Shown here: in pieces, positions 36,983-45,181 of the stretch
Layout: each line of letters starts with the position of its first letter
Position numbering within the stretch: the first letter of the stretch is position 1
The notes under the pieces: generated by a model
Database searches by the model: none
The model's input: only the letters and a program-made list of their open reading frames with translations
Told to the model about the DNA's origin: nothing
Assembly (NCBI RefSeq): GCF_031202265.1
Contig: NZ_CP100604.1
Location: 1,656,501-1,720,500, forward strand
DNA: 64,000 bases
Direction: 5' to 3'
Source: Bradyrhizobium sp. Ash2021
Lineage (GTDB): Bacteria; Pseudomonadota; Alphaproteobacteria; Rhizobiales; Xanthobacteraceae
Position numbers and translations under genes: made by a program

Positions 36983-37260
36983 ACCGGACCGATCCGCACG
37001 CTCGCGATCACGCCGTCGACATCGCTCGGCAGGATCCGCCGCCGGGCCTCTCTCCGGACGCCGCAGTGGCGGAGCTCCGGGAGGTGCTGGATTCCATCGG
37101 GGATATCGCTGTCGCGAGCCGCAGCGATCTCGAAGACCTCGCGACAGCCTTGCTGCAGCACGAAATCCCCGTCCTAAAGCCGGTCCGGCTTCTCGGCGTC
37201 TCGCTCTCCTCGCTGCAGGACGACGATCGGGACGAACCGCAACTTGGTTTGCCGATTTGA
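36983..37260 (+). pseudogene. Chimeric fragment: DPHARDHA-family piece fused to Pol IV C-terminus
   Basis: The frame reads DPHARDHAVDIARQDPPPGL and REVLDSIGD (the same family as 34659), then without a stop SRSDLEDLATALLQHEIP and PVRLLGVSLSSLQDDDRDEPQLGLPI, the little-finger end and clamp-binding tail of DNA polymerase IV. The intact dinB at 24920 ends in closely similar residues (QLDLPI). The join is in frame at about 37090. The open frame extends up to 36889, but the first 30 residues overlap the Ku fragment and look non-coding. This is a deletion scar between repair genes. Confidence 0.7.
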
Positions 37261-37265
37261 TTGAT

Positions 37266-38219
37266 CTAGGTCGCTGATGCCGACGTTATCGAGACGCTTG
37301 CAAGTCCGCTGTCGTCCAACAACTGCCGAACTCTTGCTCTCGCGTCGTCGTCCGCCTTCGGCCCCATCATGATTTCGGTGATGTTGGCCTTCAGGAGCGG
37401 CTGCGGAATCTCGACGCGCGGACGCGCCGGCGCGTTCTTGATCTCGATGTGCGGGTCCTTGAGATCGTTGACGGCCAGAAGCCTCGTCTCGATCTGATGG
37501 GACCATTTGTCGGACTTGGTCGTGACTGAATTCCAAAGAATCTCGACGAACATGTAGGCCGCCATCAGATGCAGGAACGCCTCCTCGTCCTCCGCCTTCA
37601 GCAGTAGTCCCTGCTTGTGGGCCTGTTTGATCGTCTGCACGGCGCTGTCGACGATGGCGGCGTGGCGGACCTTCGCCGCGGGCTCGCCGTATTCGACCTT
37701 CCCGAGGAAGGTCTTTTCCCAAGGCTCGTAGTCCTCCTTCTTGACGAAGCCGAAGAACTTCGGTGCCAGGCCGATCGCGACGCCTTTGCCGCCGTCGGCG
37801 TAGTCGGTCCACTGCCTGGCGTCGTCCTTCTGGCCGAAGCTGGCGGAGTAGAATTCGAACCGGTTCCTGATCCTTGTGAATCCGACGTCTTCGACGAGAG
37901 GCTTGAGAAAGACCTTCACGTTGGCGTCCTCGCGCTCCAGCGCGGCCGCCAGCAAAGCGTGCGAGATCCCGAACCCGAACAACAATTCCTGATCGTCGTC
38001 CATGTGATAGACGCTGGTGAACCAGAAAGTCTCCGAAGCGATGATGGCCGCCAGCGCGGCTACTGACGTGTAGTGGAAGAGAGGTTCGGTCGGAGCGCCC
38101 CGCTCGTTGCCCTTCGCCATCCGTTGCGTACTGGCTTGGTTGAACCGTTCGGCAAGCCTCTCCGCGCGACGATGCATGATTCGGTCGTCTCCCCGAGGCC
38201 TATGGACCTCGTTGCGCAT
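37266..38219 (-). CDS. DUF2971 domain protein
   Basis: DUF2971 proteins are of unknown function. The domain is visible from LFHYTSVAALAAIIASETFWFTSVYHMDD (ending split here) through FYSASFGQKDDARQWTDYADGGKGVAIGL, which is diagnostic. The protein is about 317 residues from ATG 38219; ATG 38177 is an alternative, and the longer frame to 38441 overlaps the divergent exonuclease gene promoter and reads poorly. DUF2971 genes frequently sit in defence islands, but no partner is clear. It is divergent from the exonuclease gene at 38433. Confidence 0.75.
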   Translation of the reverse strand: MRNEVHRPRGDDRIMHRRAERLAERFNQASTQRMAKGNERGAPTEPLFHYTSVAALAAIIASETFWFTSVYHMDDDQELLFGFGISHALLAAALEREDANVKVFLKPLVEDVGFTRIRNRFEFYSASFGQKDDARQWTDYADGGKGVAIGLAPKFFGFVKKEDYEPWEKTFLGKVEYGEPAAKVRHAAIVDSAVQTIKQAHKQGLLLKAEDEEAFLHLMAAYMFVEILWNSVTTKSDKWSHQIETRLLAVNDLKDPHIEIKNAPARPRVEIPQPLLKANITEIMMGPKADDDARARVRQLLDDSGLASVSITSASAT

Positions 38220-38432
38220 TGAATACTGTCGAATGGACGGCGTCGAGCACGATCGGCATGCGGCACAGGATGTGATCCCGAGCGGCCCACCCGTTGCCCG
38301 CAACGCGAGCAGATCGGGCCGATATCCACGAAAAGCCCGCGGATTGCTTGTCTTTTCGATACCTTGCGGCCGACGCAGCGGGTAGGTTACGCCTTTGCAG
38401 GATCCACTCGTTCGCCGCTCGTTCGGAACGCG

Positions 38433-39329
38433 ATGTTTCAAGACACCATCAGCCTGGCCGCCATGGCCGACGCTCTAAGTCGGTCGGCCGACTATCGCGT
38501 CCTGCGACGGCTGACTCCAAGGATTCCGTCTGTGCCACTCATCGGTCACGACACGCGGACCGCCGTGCTGCTCGACACCGAAACCACGGGCCTCGACACT
38601 CAGAAAAACGAGATCATCGAGCTCGGGATGGTCAAGTTCGACTACTTTCCGGACGGTCGTATCGCCGGCCTAAGAGACACGTTCTCCGCCTTTAACGAGC
38701 CGTCGGTCCCGATTCCATCCGAGATCACCGCGCTAACCGGAATCACCGACGAGATGGTTGCCGGACATCGGATAGACGAGGCGGCGGTGGCGGCGTTCGT
38801 CGACGACGCCGTGATCGCGATCGCACACAATAGTGGGTTTGATCGGAAATTCGCCGAACGTTATTGGCCGGGGTTCGAACAGAAGCCTTGGGCCTGTAGC
38901 GCCACCGAGATCGAGTGGAGAAAGCACGGTTTCGCGGGCGCGCAACTCGGCTATCTGCTGAACGGCGCGGGCTATTTCCATGCCGCCCACCGCGCCGTCG
39001 ACGATTGCCACGCGCTGCTGGAGGTCCTCGCGTTCGAACTGCCGGCGACCGGCGCGCCGGCGCTCGCGCTGCTGTTGGAGACCGCCCGCAGGCCGACGGT
39101 GCGCGTCTGGGCCGAGCAATCGCCGTTCGAACTGAAGGACTCGTTGAAGCGCCGCGGCTACAAGTGGTCCGATGGCAGCGACGGCAGACCGAAGAGTTGG
39201 TACGTCGACGTCTGCGAGACCGTGCTGCAGGACGAGATAGCTTTCCTGCGGACTGAGATCTACCTTCGTGACGTGGAGCCCCGGCAGCAGGCTCTGACCG
39301 CCTTCACGCGGTTCTCGGCGAGGGTCTAG
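38433..39329 (+). CDS. DnaQ-like DEDDh 3'-5' exonuclease
   Basis: The exonuclease I motif is TAVLLDTETTGLDTQKNEI near residue 48 (Asp, Glu), motif II is IAHNSGFDRKFAERYW near 138 (Asp), and the final motif is HAAHRAVDDCHALLEVL near 190 (His, Asp), so all DEDDh residues are present. A C-terminal domain of about 80 residues (PFELKDSLKRRGYKWSDG..KSWYVDV) adds the small module often found in proteins that use a nick-end exonuclease. Length is 298 residues from ATG 38433. It resembles the proofreading epsilon family rather than being the housekeeping copy. Confidence 0.82.
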   Translation: MFQDTISLAAMADALSRSADYRVLRRLTPRIPSVPLIGHDTRTAVLLDTETTGLDTQKNEIIELGMVKFDYFPDGRIAGLRDTFSAFNEPSVPIPSEITALTGITDEMVAGHRIDEAAVAAFVDDAVIAIAHNSGFDRKFAERYWPGFEQKPWACSATEIEWRKHGFAGAQLGYLLNGAGYFHAAHRAVDDCHALLEVLAFELPATGAPALALLLETARRPTVRVWAEQSPFELKDSLKRRGYKWSDGSDGRPKSWYVDVCETVLQDEIAFLRTEIYLRDVEPRQQALTAFTRFSARV

Positions 39330-39627
39330 CGCCAGGACCTTTCTAGTGCTCGGGCGTCGCCGCCTTCGCATGCTGGTTCAGCCCGTCGGCGAAGGAACGG
39401 TAGAACTCGATCAGGCTGCCCGCCGCGGCAAACGCGAGACGTGAGCACTCGTGTTGGCGGAAGTCAGGCCGTGACGTAGCGGGTCGCCGCTGCAAGTGTG
39501 CCGCGTTGGGGAGGATTCAGAAGCACACGAGTAATGACTGGCTGGCGGTTTGCATCGAGAAAGGTGCAATTCTAGTTTACAGACCGATAAAAGCCCCATA
39601 CAATTTCTGATAGTGGGGGCTTATGAA
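39330..39627 (-). other. Intergenic stretch with short coding relic
   Basis: About 300 bp without an intact gene. On the minus strand a short frame ending near 39342 reads AGSLIEFYRSFADGLNQHA and ends KAATPEH, plausible as the last 30 residues of a lost gene. Nothing else coherent is visible apart from the upstream region of the lipoprotein gene. Confidence 0.3.
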
Positions 39628-40470
39628 ATGGCGAGCGTACGCATCGCTTACGGAGCGGCATCGTTGTGTGCTGCGGCCGCAATGGGCGGCTGTGCTCAAG
39701 TGCCGGGGATGCCGGGCAATTTTATGTTGCCGGTCCGGGAAATCGTAGCTCACGCCGTATGCGAATTGCGGTTCGCTTTGCAGGATGCCAAGATCTATCA
39801 TCCCTCCTTCCTAGCCCATCCCTGGGCGATCAGTATAACCGTTACCCCGAAGGTCGACTCGGAGGTCAGTCTTCGCGCAGGCCTAACCGGCAAAAGCAGC
39901 AGCGTGTCAGTGCCATTCTTCAATACATGGGTGGCGGGTGCGGGGCCTGGTGCCGAATACGATATGAAGGGTCACACCGATGGTGGCGTCAGCTACATCG
40001 TGAAAAGCGGTCAACTACTGGACGACTCTAAATATCCGTTACCATGTCGGCGCGATAGCGCAAGCTATCATGCATTGGCCAGTAACCTGGGAATCTACGA
40101 CTGGTTATCGCGCACAGCCGCAGCTGCCGAGGGCGACATAAGCAAGCTGACGAAAATCGACAAGCCGAGTTACAATTCTCAGATCGTTGCCACATGGGAT
40201 GGTAGCGGCTCATTCACCTATAACCAGCCATTCGGAACCGACTTTCTCGGAGCGATGGGATCGTACAAAATCGATGAGTCCGTCGCGATACTTTTCACTG
40301 CCGAAGATAATCCTCCTAGAAGGCCGATTCGTACCCTTCCGGGCGGAACGCCGTACTCCAGCGTCAACGCTGGACCGGGCGTCTCGGCCGCCACTCAAAA
40401 TCGGTTGGACATTCTTGGGCTGCAGCAATCGATCGTGAATCTCGAAACGGCCATCAATCGCAGAAGATGA
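39628..40470 (+). CDS. Predicted lipoprotein, unknown function
   Basis: The N-terminus MASVRIAYGAASLCAAAAMGGC is a signal peptide with a lipobox (MGGC), so the mature protein should be acylated and anchored to a membrane facing the periplasm. ATG 39628 is chosen because the signal peptide begins there; the frame is open upstream. The body is beta-rich (SITVTPKVDSEVSLRAGL, VPFFNTWVAGAGPGAEYDMKG) with no known domain; a final helix (LDILGLQQSIVNLETAIN) may oligomerise. The stop overlaps the ATG of the next gene by 4 bp. About 280 residues. Confidence 0.68.
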   Translation: MASVRIAYGAASLCAAAAMGGCAQVPGMPGNFMLPVREIVAHAVCELRFALQDAKIYHPSFLAHPWAISITVTPKVDSEVSLRAGLTGKSSSVSVPFFNTWVAGAGPGAEYDMKGHTDGGVSYIVKSGQLLDDSKYPLPCRRDSASYHALASNLGIYDWLSRTAAAAEGDISKLTKIDKPSYNSQIVATWDGSGSFTYNQPFGTDFLGAMGSYKIDESVAILFTAEDNPPRRPIRTLPGGTPYSSVNAGPGVSAATQNRLDILGLQQSIVNLETAINRRR

Positions 40471-40874
40471 ACCTCATGGATGCCGATGCTTTTCTGATGA
40501 TCGTGATGTTCTTCGTGACGCCGCCGGCTCTCAGCGAGAATAGGCCGTGGACACTCCAGTCGACGCAATCCTCGGAGTTTACTTCATGGGACGCGTGCAA
40601 TGACGTCATCGAACACCAGCTAATCCCAGCGATGCAAACAACAGATACCGTTGCCTTGGTCGGATGGTGCGTACCTAAAGCGTTCAAAGGAAAGGCTCGC
40701 AACGAAGTGTTCAATCCCGATGGGACGTCGCGAAGTGATCGAAGGTTACTGATAAAACAATTTGCTCAAGACCCAGCCAAAAAGAAAGAGTTTGGCTCCT
40801 GTTATTCCTTTGTCCCCGGCTCGGGAGTGACGACTCGCGTGCTCGGGCAGTGCGAGAACATCAGGCCGCATTAA
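40467..40874 (+). CDS. Small secreted protein, unknown function
   Basis: A 135-residue protein with a hydrophobic N-terminus (LMIVMFFVTPPALSE) that should act as a signal peptide. Mature residues contain four cysteines (AC, WC, SC, QC) that could form two disulphides in the periplasm. The gene is translationally coupled to the lipoprotein gene by a 4-bp overlap and is convergent with the trypsin-like gene. It could act in the same exported system, but nothing in the sequence states a function. Confidence 0.62.
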   Translation: MNLMDADAFLMIVMFFVTPPALSENRPWTLQSTQSSEFTSWDACNDVIEHQLIPAMQTTDTVALVGWCVPKAFKGKARNEVFNPDGTSRSDRRLLIKQFAQDPAKKKEFGSCYSFVPGSGVTTRVLGQCENIRPH

Positions 40875-40904
40875 GCGCGCTTGACATCCGATCGTGGTCG
40901 GTCG

Positions 40905-41858
40905 TCATTTGCGTGGGCACTTCGCCGTGTCGTTAGGATCGGCCATGCACGCAGAAATCCAATCCCTATATGCGGTCACGCGAGTGTAAACGCCGAATTT
41001 GTTCTGAACGCCGCACTTGTCGCCCCAGCCGACGATTCCTAATTGCACCGCATCGTCCTTGAACGGATGATAGGTTAAAGGCCCGCCGCTGTCGTCTTGG
41101 CAGGAGTCCTTATTCTTCGCGCCGGCGCAGAGCATTCCGTCCGTGATGGCGTTGTCATAGCTCTGCGAACGATTGCATTCCTCTCGGCTGCGAAATGGAA
41201 CATCGACGAAGAGCAAGCCGGGAACTGGCTTTCCGCTGGCCTTCGTCAAACCAAAACCCGAAGCAGTAACTTCGGCATTGGGAAGCGCAACCGACGCCTC
41301 GGTCGCAGCGTCGATTAGGGGTAGCGGCTGAATCTGCGAGTTCATCTCGAAGGGTTTGAAGACCTGGACCAAGGCAACATCGTTGATAGGATGCGGACCG
41401 GCCACCAGGTGCGAGTCGTCGGTTGCATATTTGTCGTGGATGATGATCCGCCTAACGCTTCGCGTCTGACCGGTCTTCCTCAAGTCAGTCGTCCCCGCTA
41501 CGATCCGAACGTCGGTCGATTTCAAATCCTCCATGCAATGACCGGCCGTCAATATCCAGTCCGGGGCGACAATCGATCCTCCGCAGAAGTGAGCATCCAC
41601 CCCGCCGGGTATCCATGAGACCTGGAGGGAGGTCTGCCATTTGAAAGTCCCCTGAGGTGCCGCGCGCCCACCGATGATCTTCCGGTCGGTGCTCTGCAGG
41701 TAACGACGGGCTGCCTCGAGATAGGGGGACGAGCCCTTGAGCTGGTCCGCCGTTAGTTCGTCGGCGTGAGAAAGCGAGCAAAGCATCGCTAGGCTAACTG
41801 ACACAGTCGCAATAAGTATTTGAGCGACGTCGAACGCGTGTCTCGGTCGCCTCTTCAT
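40905..41858 (-). CDS. Secreted trypsin-like serine protease with altered oxyanion-hole residue
   Basis: An S1 family protease with signal peptide (IATVSVSLAMLCSLSHA) and a pro-region before the mature-type start IIGGRAAP. The triad is present: His in LTAGHCM, Asp in INDVALVQV and Ser in SCQDDSGGPL. Six residues before the serine is Asp (KDSC), which predicts trypsin-like cleavage after Arg or Lys. The residue two before the serine, glycine in nearly all members (QGDSGGP), is Asp here (QDDSGGP), so the oxyanion hole may be impaired. The ATG overlaps the caspase stop by 4 bp; the two proteases are one transcript. 317 residues. Confidence 0.88.
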   Translation of the reverse strand: MKRRPRHAFDVAQILIATVSVSLAMLCSLSHADELTADQLKGSSPYLEAARRYLQSTDRKIIGGRAAPQGTFKWQTSLQVSWIPGGVDAHFCGGSIVAPDWILTAGHCMEDLKSTDVRIVAGTTDLRKTGQTRSVRRIIIHDKYATDDSHLVAGPHPINDVALVQVFKPFEMNSQIQPLPLIDAATEASVALPNAEVTASGFGLTKASGKPVPGLLFVDVPFRSREECNRSQSYDNAITDGMLCAGAKNKDSCQDDSGGPLTYHPFKDDAVQLGIVGWGDKCGVQNKFGVYTRVTAYRDWISACMADPNDTAKCPRK

Positions 41859-43558
41859 TTTGACTCCCGATTTATGGCCATGGTTACGCGGGCCGCATTT
41901 TCAGGTGTGTCACCTTTGCCCTGTTCGATGATCCCACCGATGAGAGTATTCTGAATGCCGAGACCCATCAATTGCGATCGGATTCTTGTCAGGCGCAATC
42001 GTGAGGACTCAGCCGCGTAAGACTGATCCGCAGCGGAGGGTGGTCGAATACGGATGCTGACACCCACTATGTTCTTCGCGCCCAGTTCGCTGACAGTACT
42101 CGAAAGGGCGGCGAAGTTTGGAGGAGATAGAATATCGCCGCTGCCAAAAGTAACATCCGCGGTGCGCGTTTTAGCCGCTGCCAGGTTGCGTAGGTCGGGA
42201 ACGGCTGCGTCGGGAATGTATAGTGTCTTTCCGTCAAGACTGGATGCTTCGATCCAATTCGTCTGTCCGACTCTCAGGAAGTTGCTAACGGTAAAGCTGT
42301 CGCCTTTGTTCAGGGTCAAATTCTTCGTTCCTGAGAGGCTCGGCCTATCGAACGTGCTGATCGTCGCCCGCGCCGTGACGAAAGGCTTCGAAAAAGTTCC
42401 TGCCTCGGTAACGTTGGACGATTGAGCTCCAGCAAACTCGAGATTCCCGGTAAGTCCAGGAACCACTGTAGCTAGGGTCGCGCCTGACTTGTTTGCATCC
42501 ACTGGAAACACGCGCGAACTAATGACGGTAGAGAACTTACCGACATTCTCGACGGCGAGAGGATTGATCTGGCTAGTAGATGTTTTCTTGGGTTCCTTCT
42601 CTCGATCTACAAGCCACTGTCGAGCGGCCGCCACGTATCGGGACCCGGGCAGGCGGCGAACATAGAAGTTGGCATCCTGCTCCGTCCCGGCTGTCAGGAT
42701 AGCCTGCCAGCTCGCTTTTTCCTCCTCAAGCACTTGGAGTGAGGGGGCGGGATACAGAGCACCAGTATACACACCGCCAACTTCGGGAATCTGGTTACCT
42801 TGTGTCGCAAGTTGGACTGCAATGGTTGCCAGTCGATGGGCTTCGATAATGGGCTGTCCAGATTGATCAAGATACTTCAACCAGTAGCCGGTATATTTGC
42901 TGTTTTGAGTCTCGCTGCCGCTTCCTTCAGCGGAATAACCCTCCTGCGCGGCAAAGAAAAGAAGAGATGACGCACCTTGCAAGAGATCTACCTTCTTCTG
43001 AAGGGCGTCGGCTTTCGACATTGGAAACTTGGGGGCGTCGCGACATGCATCTATCACGATCGTTGCTTGGCCAGCTCCCACGTGGTCAATGATCGTTACG
43101 ACTTCTGCGACGGAAACGTTGAGGTCCTCTGGATCGACCGGACTGTCACTCCCCGGTTGCTTTGGCGGATCGGCGTTGTCGGCTGTCGATGGGACGATGA
43201 AGTTTCGTCCCCTGAACCAGAACCCATGTCCTGAATAGTAAAACAGGACGATATCTCCTCGCTTGACCGAGCTGAAAAAGAACTTCAGATCCGTCCGCAA
43301 TCCGTCTGCATTCCGCTTTGCCTCGTCGGTAGCGATGGTAACAACGAAGCCGAGATCGGCTAACTTTGCCTTGACGGTCGTCTCGTCTTTGATCGAGCTA
43401 GGAAGTTTGTCTTCATGGTCGTAGTCGCTGATGGAAAGTACGTAAGCCTTTCTTGGTACGGGCCGCTCAAACATGTACTTCGAGGGCTCATCCGCAAGGC
43501 AATTCGCCGCAAGGCAAACTAAAGCCATCAGCGGCGCTACCTTCGAGAAGCATTTCAT
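41855..43558 (-). CDS. Exported caspase-like (peptidase C14) protein with SH3-like and OmpA-like regions
   Basis: The N-terminal domain is caspase-like: RKAYVLSISDYDHEDKLP, then FYYSGHGFWFRG with the catalytic His near residue 115, and IVIDACRDAPKF with the catalytic Cys about 70 residues on. A signal peptide (MKCFSKVAPLMALVCLAANCLA) directs it out of the cytoplasm; ATG 43558 is chosen to start it. After a linker come SH3-like repeats (GDSFTVSNFLRVGQTNWIEA) and a C-terminal region (SSRLRLTRIRSQLMGLGI..ARVTMAI) resembling OmpA-like peptidoglycan binding. Its stop overlaps the trypsin-like gene. Co-expression of two proteases suggests one activates the other. Confidence 0.82.
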   Translation of the reverse strand: MKCFSKVAPLMALVCLAANCLADEPSKYMFERPVPRKAYVLSISDYDHEDKLPSSIKDETTVKAKLADLGFVVTIATDEAKRNADGLRTDLKFFFSSVKRGDIVLFYYSGHGFWFRGRNFIVPSTADNADPPKQPGSDSPVDPEDLNVSVAEVVTIIDHVGAGQATIVIDACRDAPKFPMSKADALQKKVDLLQGASSLLFFAAQEGYSAEGSGSETQNSKYTGYWLKYLDQSGQPIIEAHRLATIAVQLATQGNQIPEVGGVYTGALYPAPSLQVLEEEKASWQAILTAGTEQDANFYVRRLPGSRYVAAARQWLVDREKEPKKTSTSQINPLAVENVGKFSTVISSRVFPVDANKSGATLATVVPGLTGNLEFAGAQSSNVTEAGTFSKPFVTARATISTFDRPSLSGTKNLTLNKGDSFTVSNFLRVGQTNWIEASSLDGKTLYIPDAAVPDLRNLAAAKTRTADVTFGSGDILSPPNFAALSSTVSELGAKNIVGVSIRIRPPSAADQSYAAESSRLRLTRIRSQLMGLGIQNTLIGGIIEQGKGDTPENAARVTMAINRESK

Positions 43559-43619
43559 CTCAAAGCCCCAAATTATGAGATCCATTTCAGCATGATCATC
43601 GTCCTAATGCAACTTCTCG

Positions 43620-43990
43620 TAGTTCCCGTCCGACTTCAGTCGCCGAACGCTGGAGGGCACGGGAGCATGTAGCTTGAAATGGCATGTGCGCACTGAACCG
43701 AGTTGGCGGAGGGTGATCGCCGGCCTATCGCGTCTCGGTCCGCGCATCCATCGGCTGCGCGGGACGCTGATTGTTTCGGAGGAAGCCGGCCTCGGGAGCG
43801 ACCCAGGCAATGATCTGCGTCTGCGCGCCCTTTTTGCCGTCGCAGCCTGTCGGTGGGCACGAACCGAAGTGCTGTCGATCATCTGGATGTCGTCGTGGCG
43901 TGCAGCGGTGATAGCGTCCGTCATCCGATCCCTTACCAGCGTGCTCAATAACGATTTGTGCAGCGGGCGGCTCAGGATCGGGTGCAATAC
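43620..43990 (-). pseudogene. Relic of an IS5-family transposase
   Basis: The minus strand reads LVRDRMTDAITAARHDDIQMIDSTSVRAHRQAATAK, the second-third of which is a transposase catalytic segment (MIDSTSVRAHR). After that the frame is lost and a neighbouring frame gives DADHCLGRSRG, the next conserved IS5-family segment. Both ends of the transposase are missing and frameshifts are visible, so this is a decayed fragment. It sits between the caspase gene and the divergent membrane-protein gene. Confidence 0.6.
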
Positions 43991-44081
43991 AGCTTGACGC
44001 TTGATTACCGGCATGCACACGCATAGGTTTTGTAGCCACATCGCGCGCGAGCGGCTTCAGAGACCTTGTAGGGAGGTTAGC

Positions 44082-45176
44082 GTGAAGTACGAATGGCTAG
44101 TTGGCGTGACCAACCGGAGCGGAAAGCCAGCTACGGGGCTTTGCGTGATGTTTCAGCCGTCTTCCGGAGAATTGGCCGTCAGTCCGTTGAGGGACGAACT
44201 GGCGGGACAAATTGATGTAGTTCGAGACATGGAGGAAAAAGGCTTCGTATTGACATGCGAAGGGGGGGCAATTGCACCCGACCAACAGGTAGTCTTTAAG
44301 GGCCTGAGTTCTAATAGCTCATTGCATTTTCAAAGAGGGTACTGGATTTCTGGTGAGGCTCTCTCAGAGCACGCAAAGACGAGTGTGAGCCCGAACGACG
44401 TCAATTTGCAGTCTGTTCAACCACCAAAACGAAACTCGCTGATTTTCTCCGTGATTGCAGTCGTCGCATTAATAGGCTCGCTCTTGACCATCCTACCCTT
44501 GCGACTATCGAAGGATGTCCCACCACGTCCAACACACCACGATTTTGCTCCTCCAGATCTAGAAGAAAGTCTTGCTGAAGCGTTGCGGTTTAATAACGAC
44601 TCCAAGAATCTCGCGGGGACCATTGCCAGCAAGATGAAGAGCTTTCCAGTGGAATACAACAGGCCAGAGAAGTTGTCGCTCGGAGATTCGACCGCAGTCC
44701 AAGTCGTGATCAAAACCAACGAACACCAGCAGACCGCATCATACTTTACCGGCTTTGAAGGTGAGGTGCGCGACGCCACCGTACGTGTAGCGCGCGACGT
44801 ATCTGCGGAATTGACCGGGCCGCCGGACCGACTGCAGATTACGCTTCGGGGCGACAAGATGAGGACGATTTTGTCACCAGACCCGATTACTTGGATTTGG
44901 GACGTCAAGCCTCTGAAGCCGGGGAAGGCCCAAGTCACTCTAGAGGTGACGTCGTACATCAAATTCGAGCCCACCCGGATCCGCCCCGTTCCAATCAGGG
45001 TGCTCCAAGACACTTGGACTGTGGATGCGAGCGGGATCGAGTGGGCGAGGTATCAGATCGAGCAGATTGAACCGATCCGGACATTCATCTTCACGATGGT
45101 CGCGGCTATAGTCGGCGTCATGGCCTGGTTCGGGTTTCGGGGATGGGGCAAGCGCAAGGACAGTTTCGAAACGTAA
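44082..45176 (+). CDS. Two-helix membrane protein, unknown function
   Basis: The start is GTG 44082 with GGGAGG about six bases upstream. The protein has an N-terminal cytoplasmic region of about 120 residues (TNRSGKPATGLCVMFQPSSG), a transmembrane segment (LIFSVIAVVALIGSLLTIL), a long periplasmic beta-rich region (TIASKMKSFPVEYNRPEKL, then TRIRPVPIRVLQDTW), and a second transmembrane helix (FIFTMVAAIVGVMAWFGF) before a short basic tail. No named domain is evident. Length is 364 residues. The gap to the nucleotidyltransferase gene is only about 5 bp, so the two are co-translated. The topology suggests a sensor or anchor. Confidence 0.65.
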   Translation: MKYEWLVGVTNRSGKPATGLCVMFQPSSGELAVSPLRDELAGQIDVVRDMEEKGFVLTCEGGAIAPDQQVVFKGLSSNSSLHFQRGYWISGEALSEHAKTSVSPNDVNLQSVQPPKRNSLIFSVIAVVALIGSLLTILPLRLSKDVPPRPTHHDFAPPDLEESLAEALRFNNDSKNLAGTIASKMKSFPVEYNRPEKLSLGDSTAVQVVIKTNEHQQTASYFTGFEGEVRDATVRVARDVSAELTGPPDRLQITLRGDKMRTILSPDPITWIWDVKPLKPGKAQVTLEVTSYIKFEPTRIRPVPIRVLQDTWTVDASGIEWARYQIEQIEPIRTFIFTMVAAIVGVMAWFGFRGWGKRKDSFET

Positions 45177-45181
45177 GTGGA

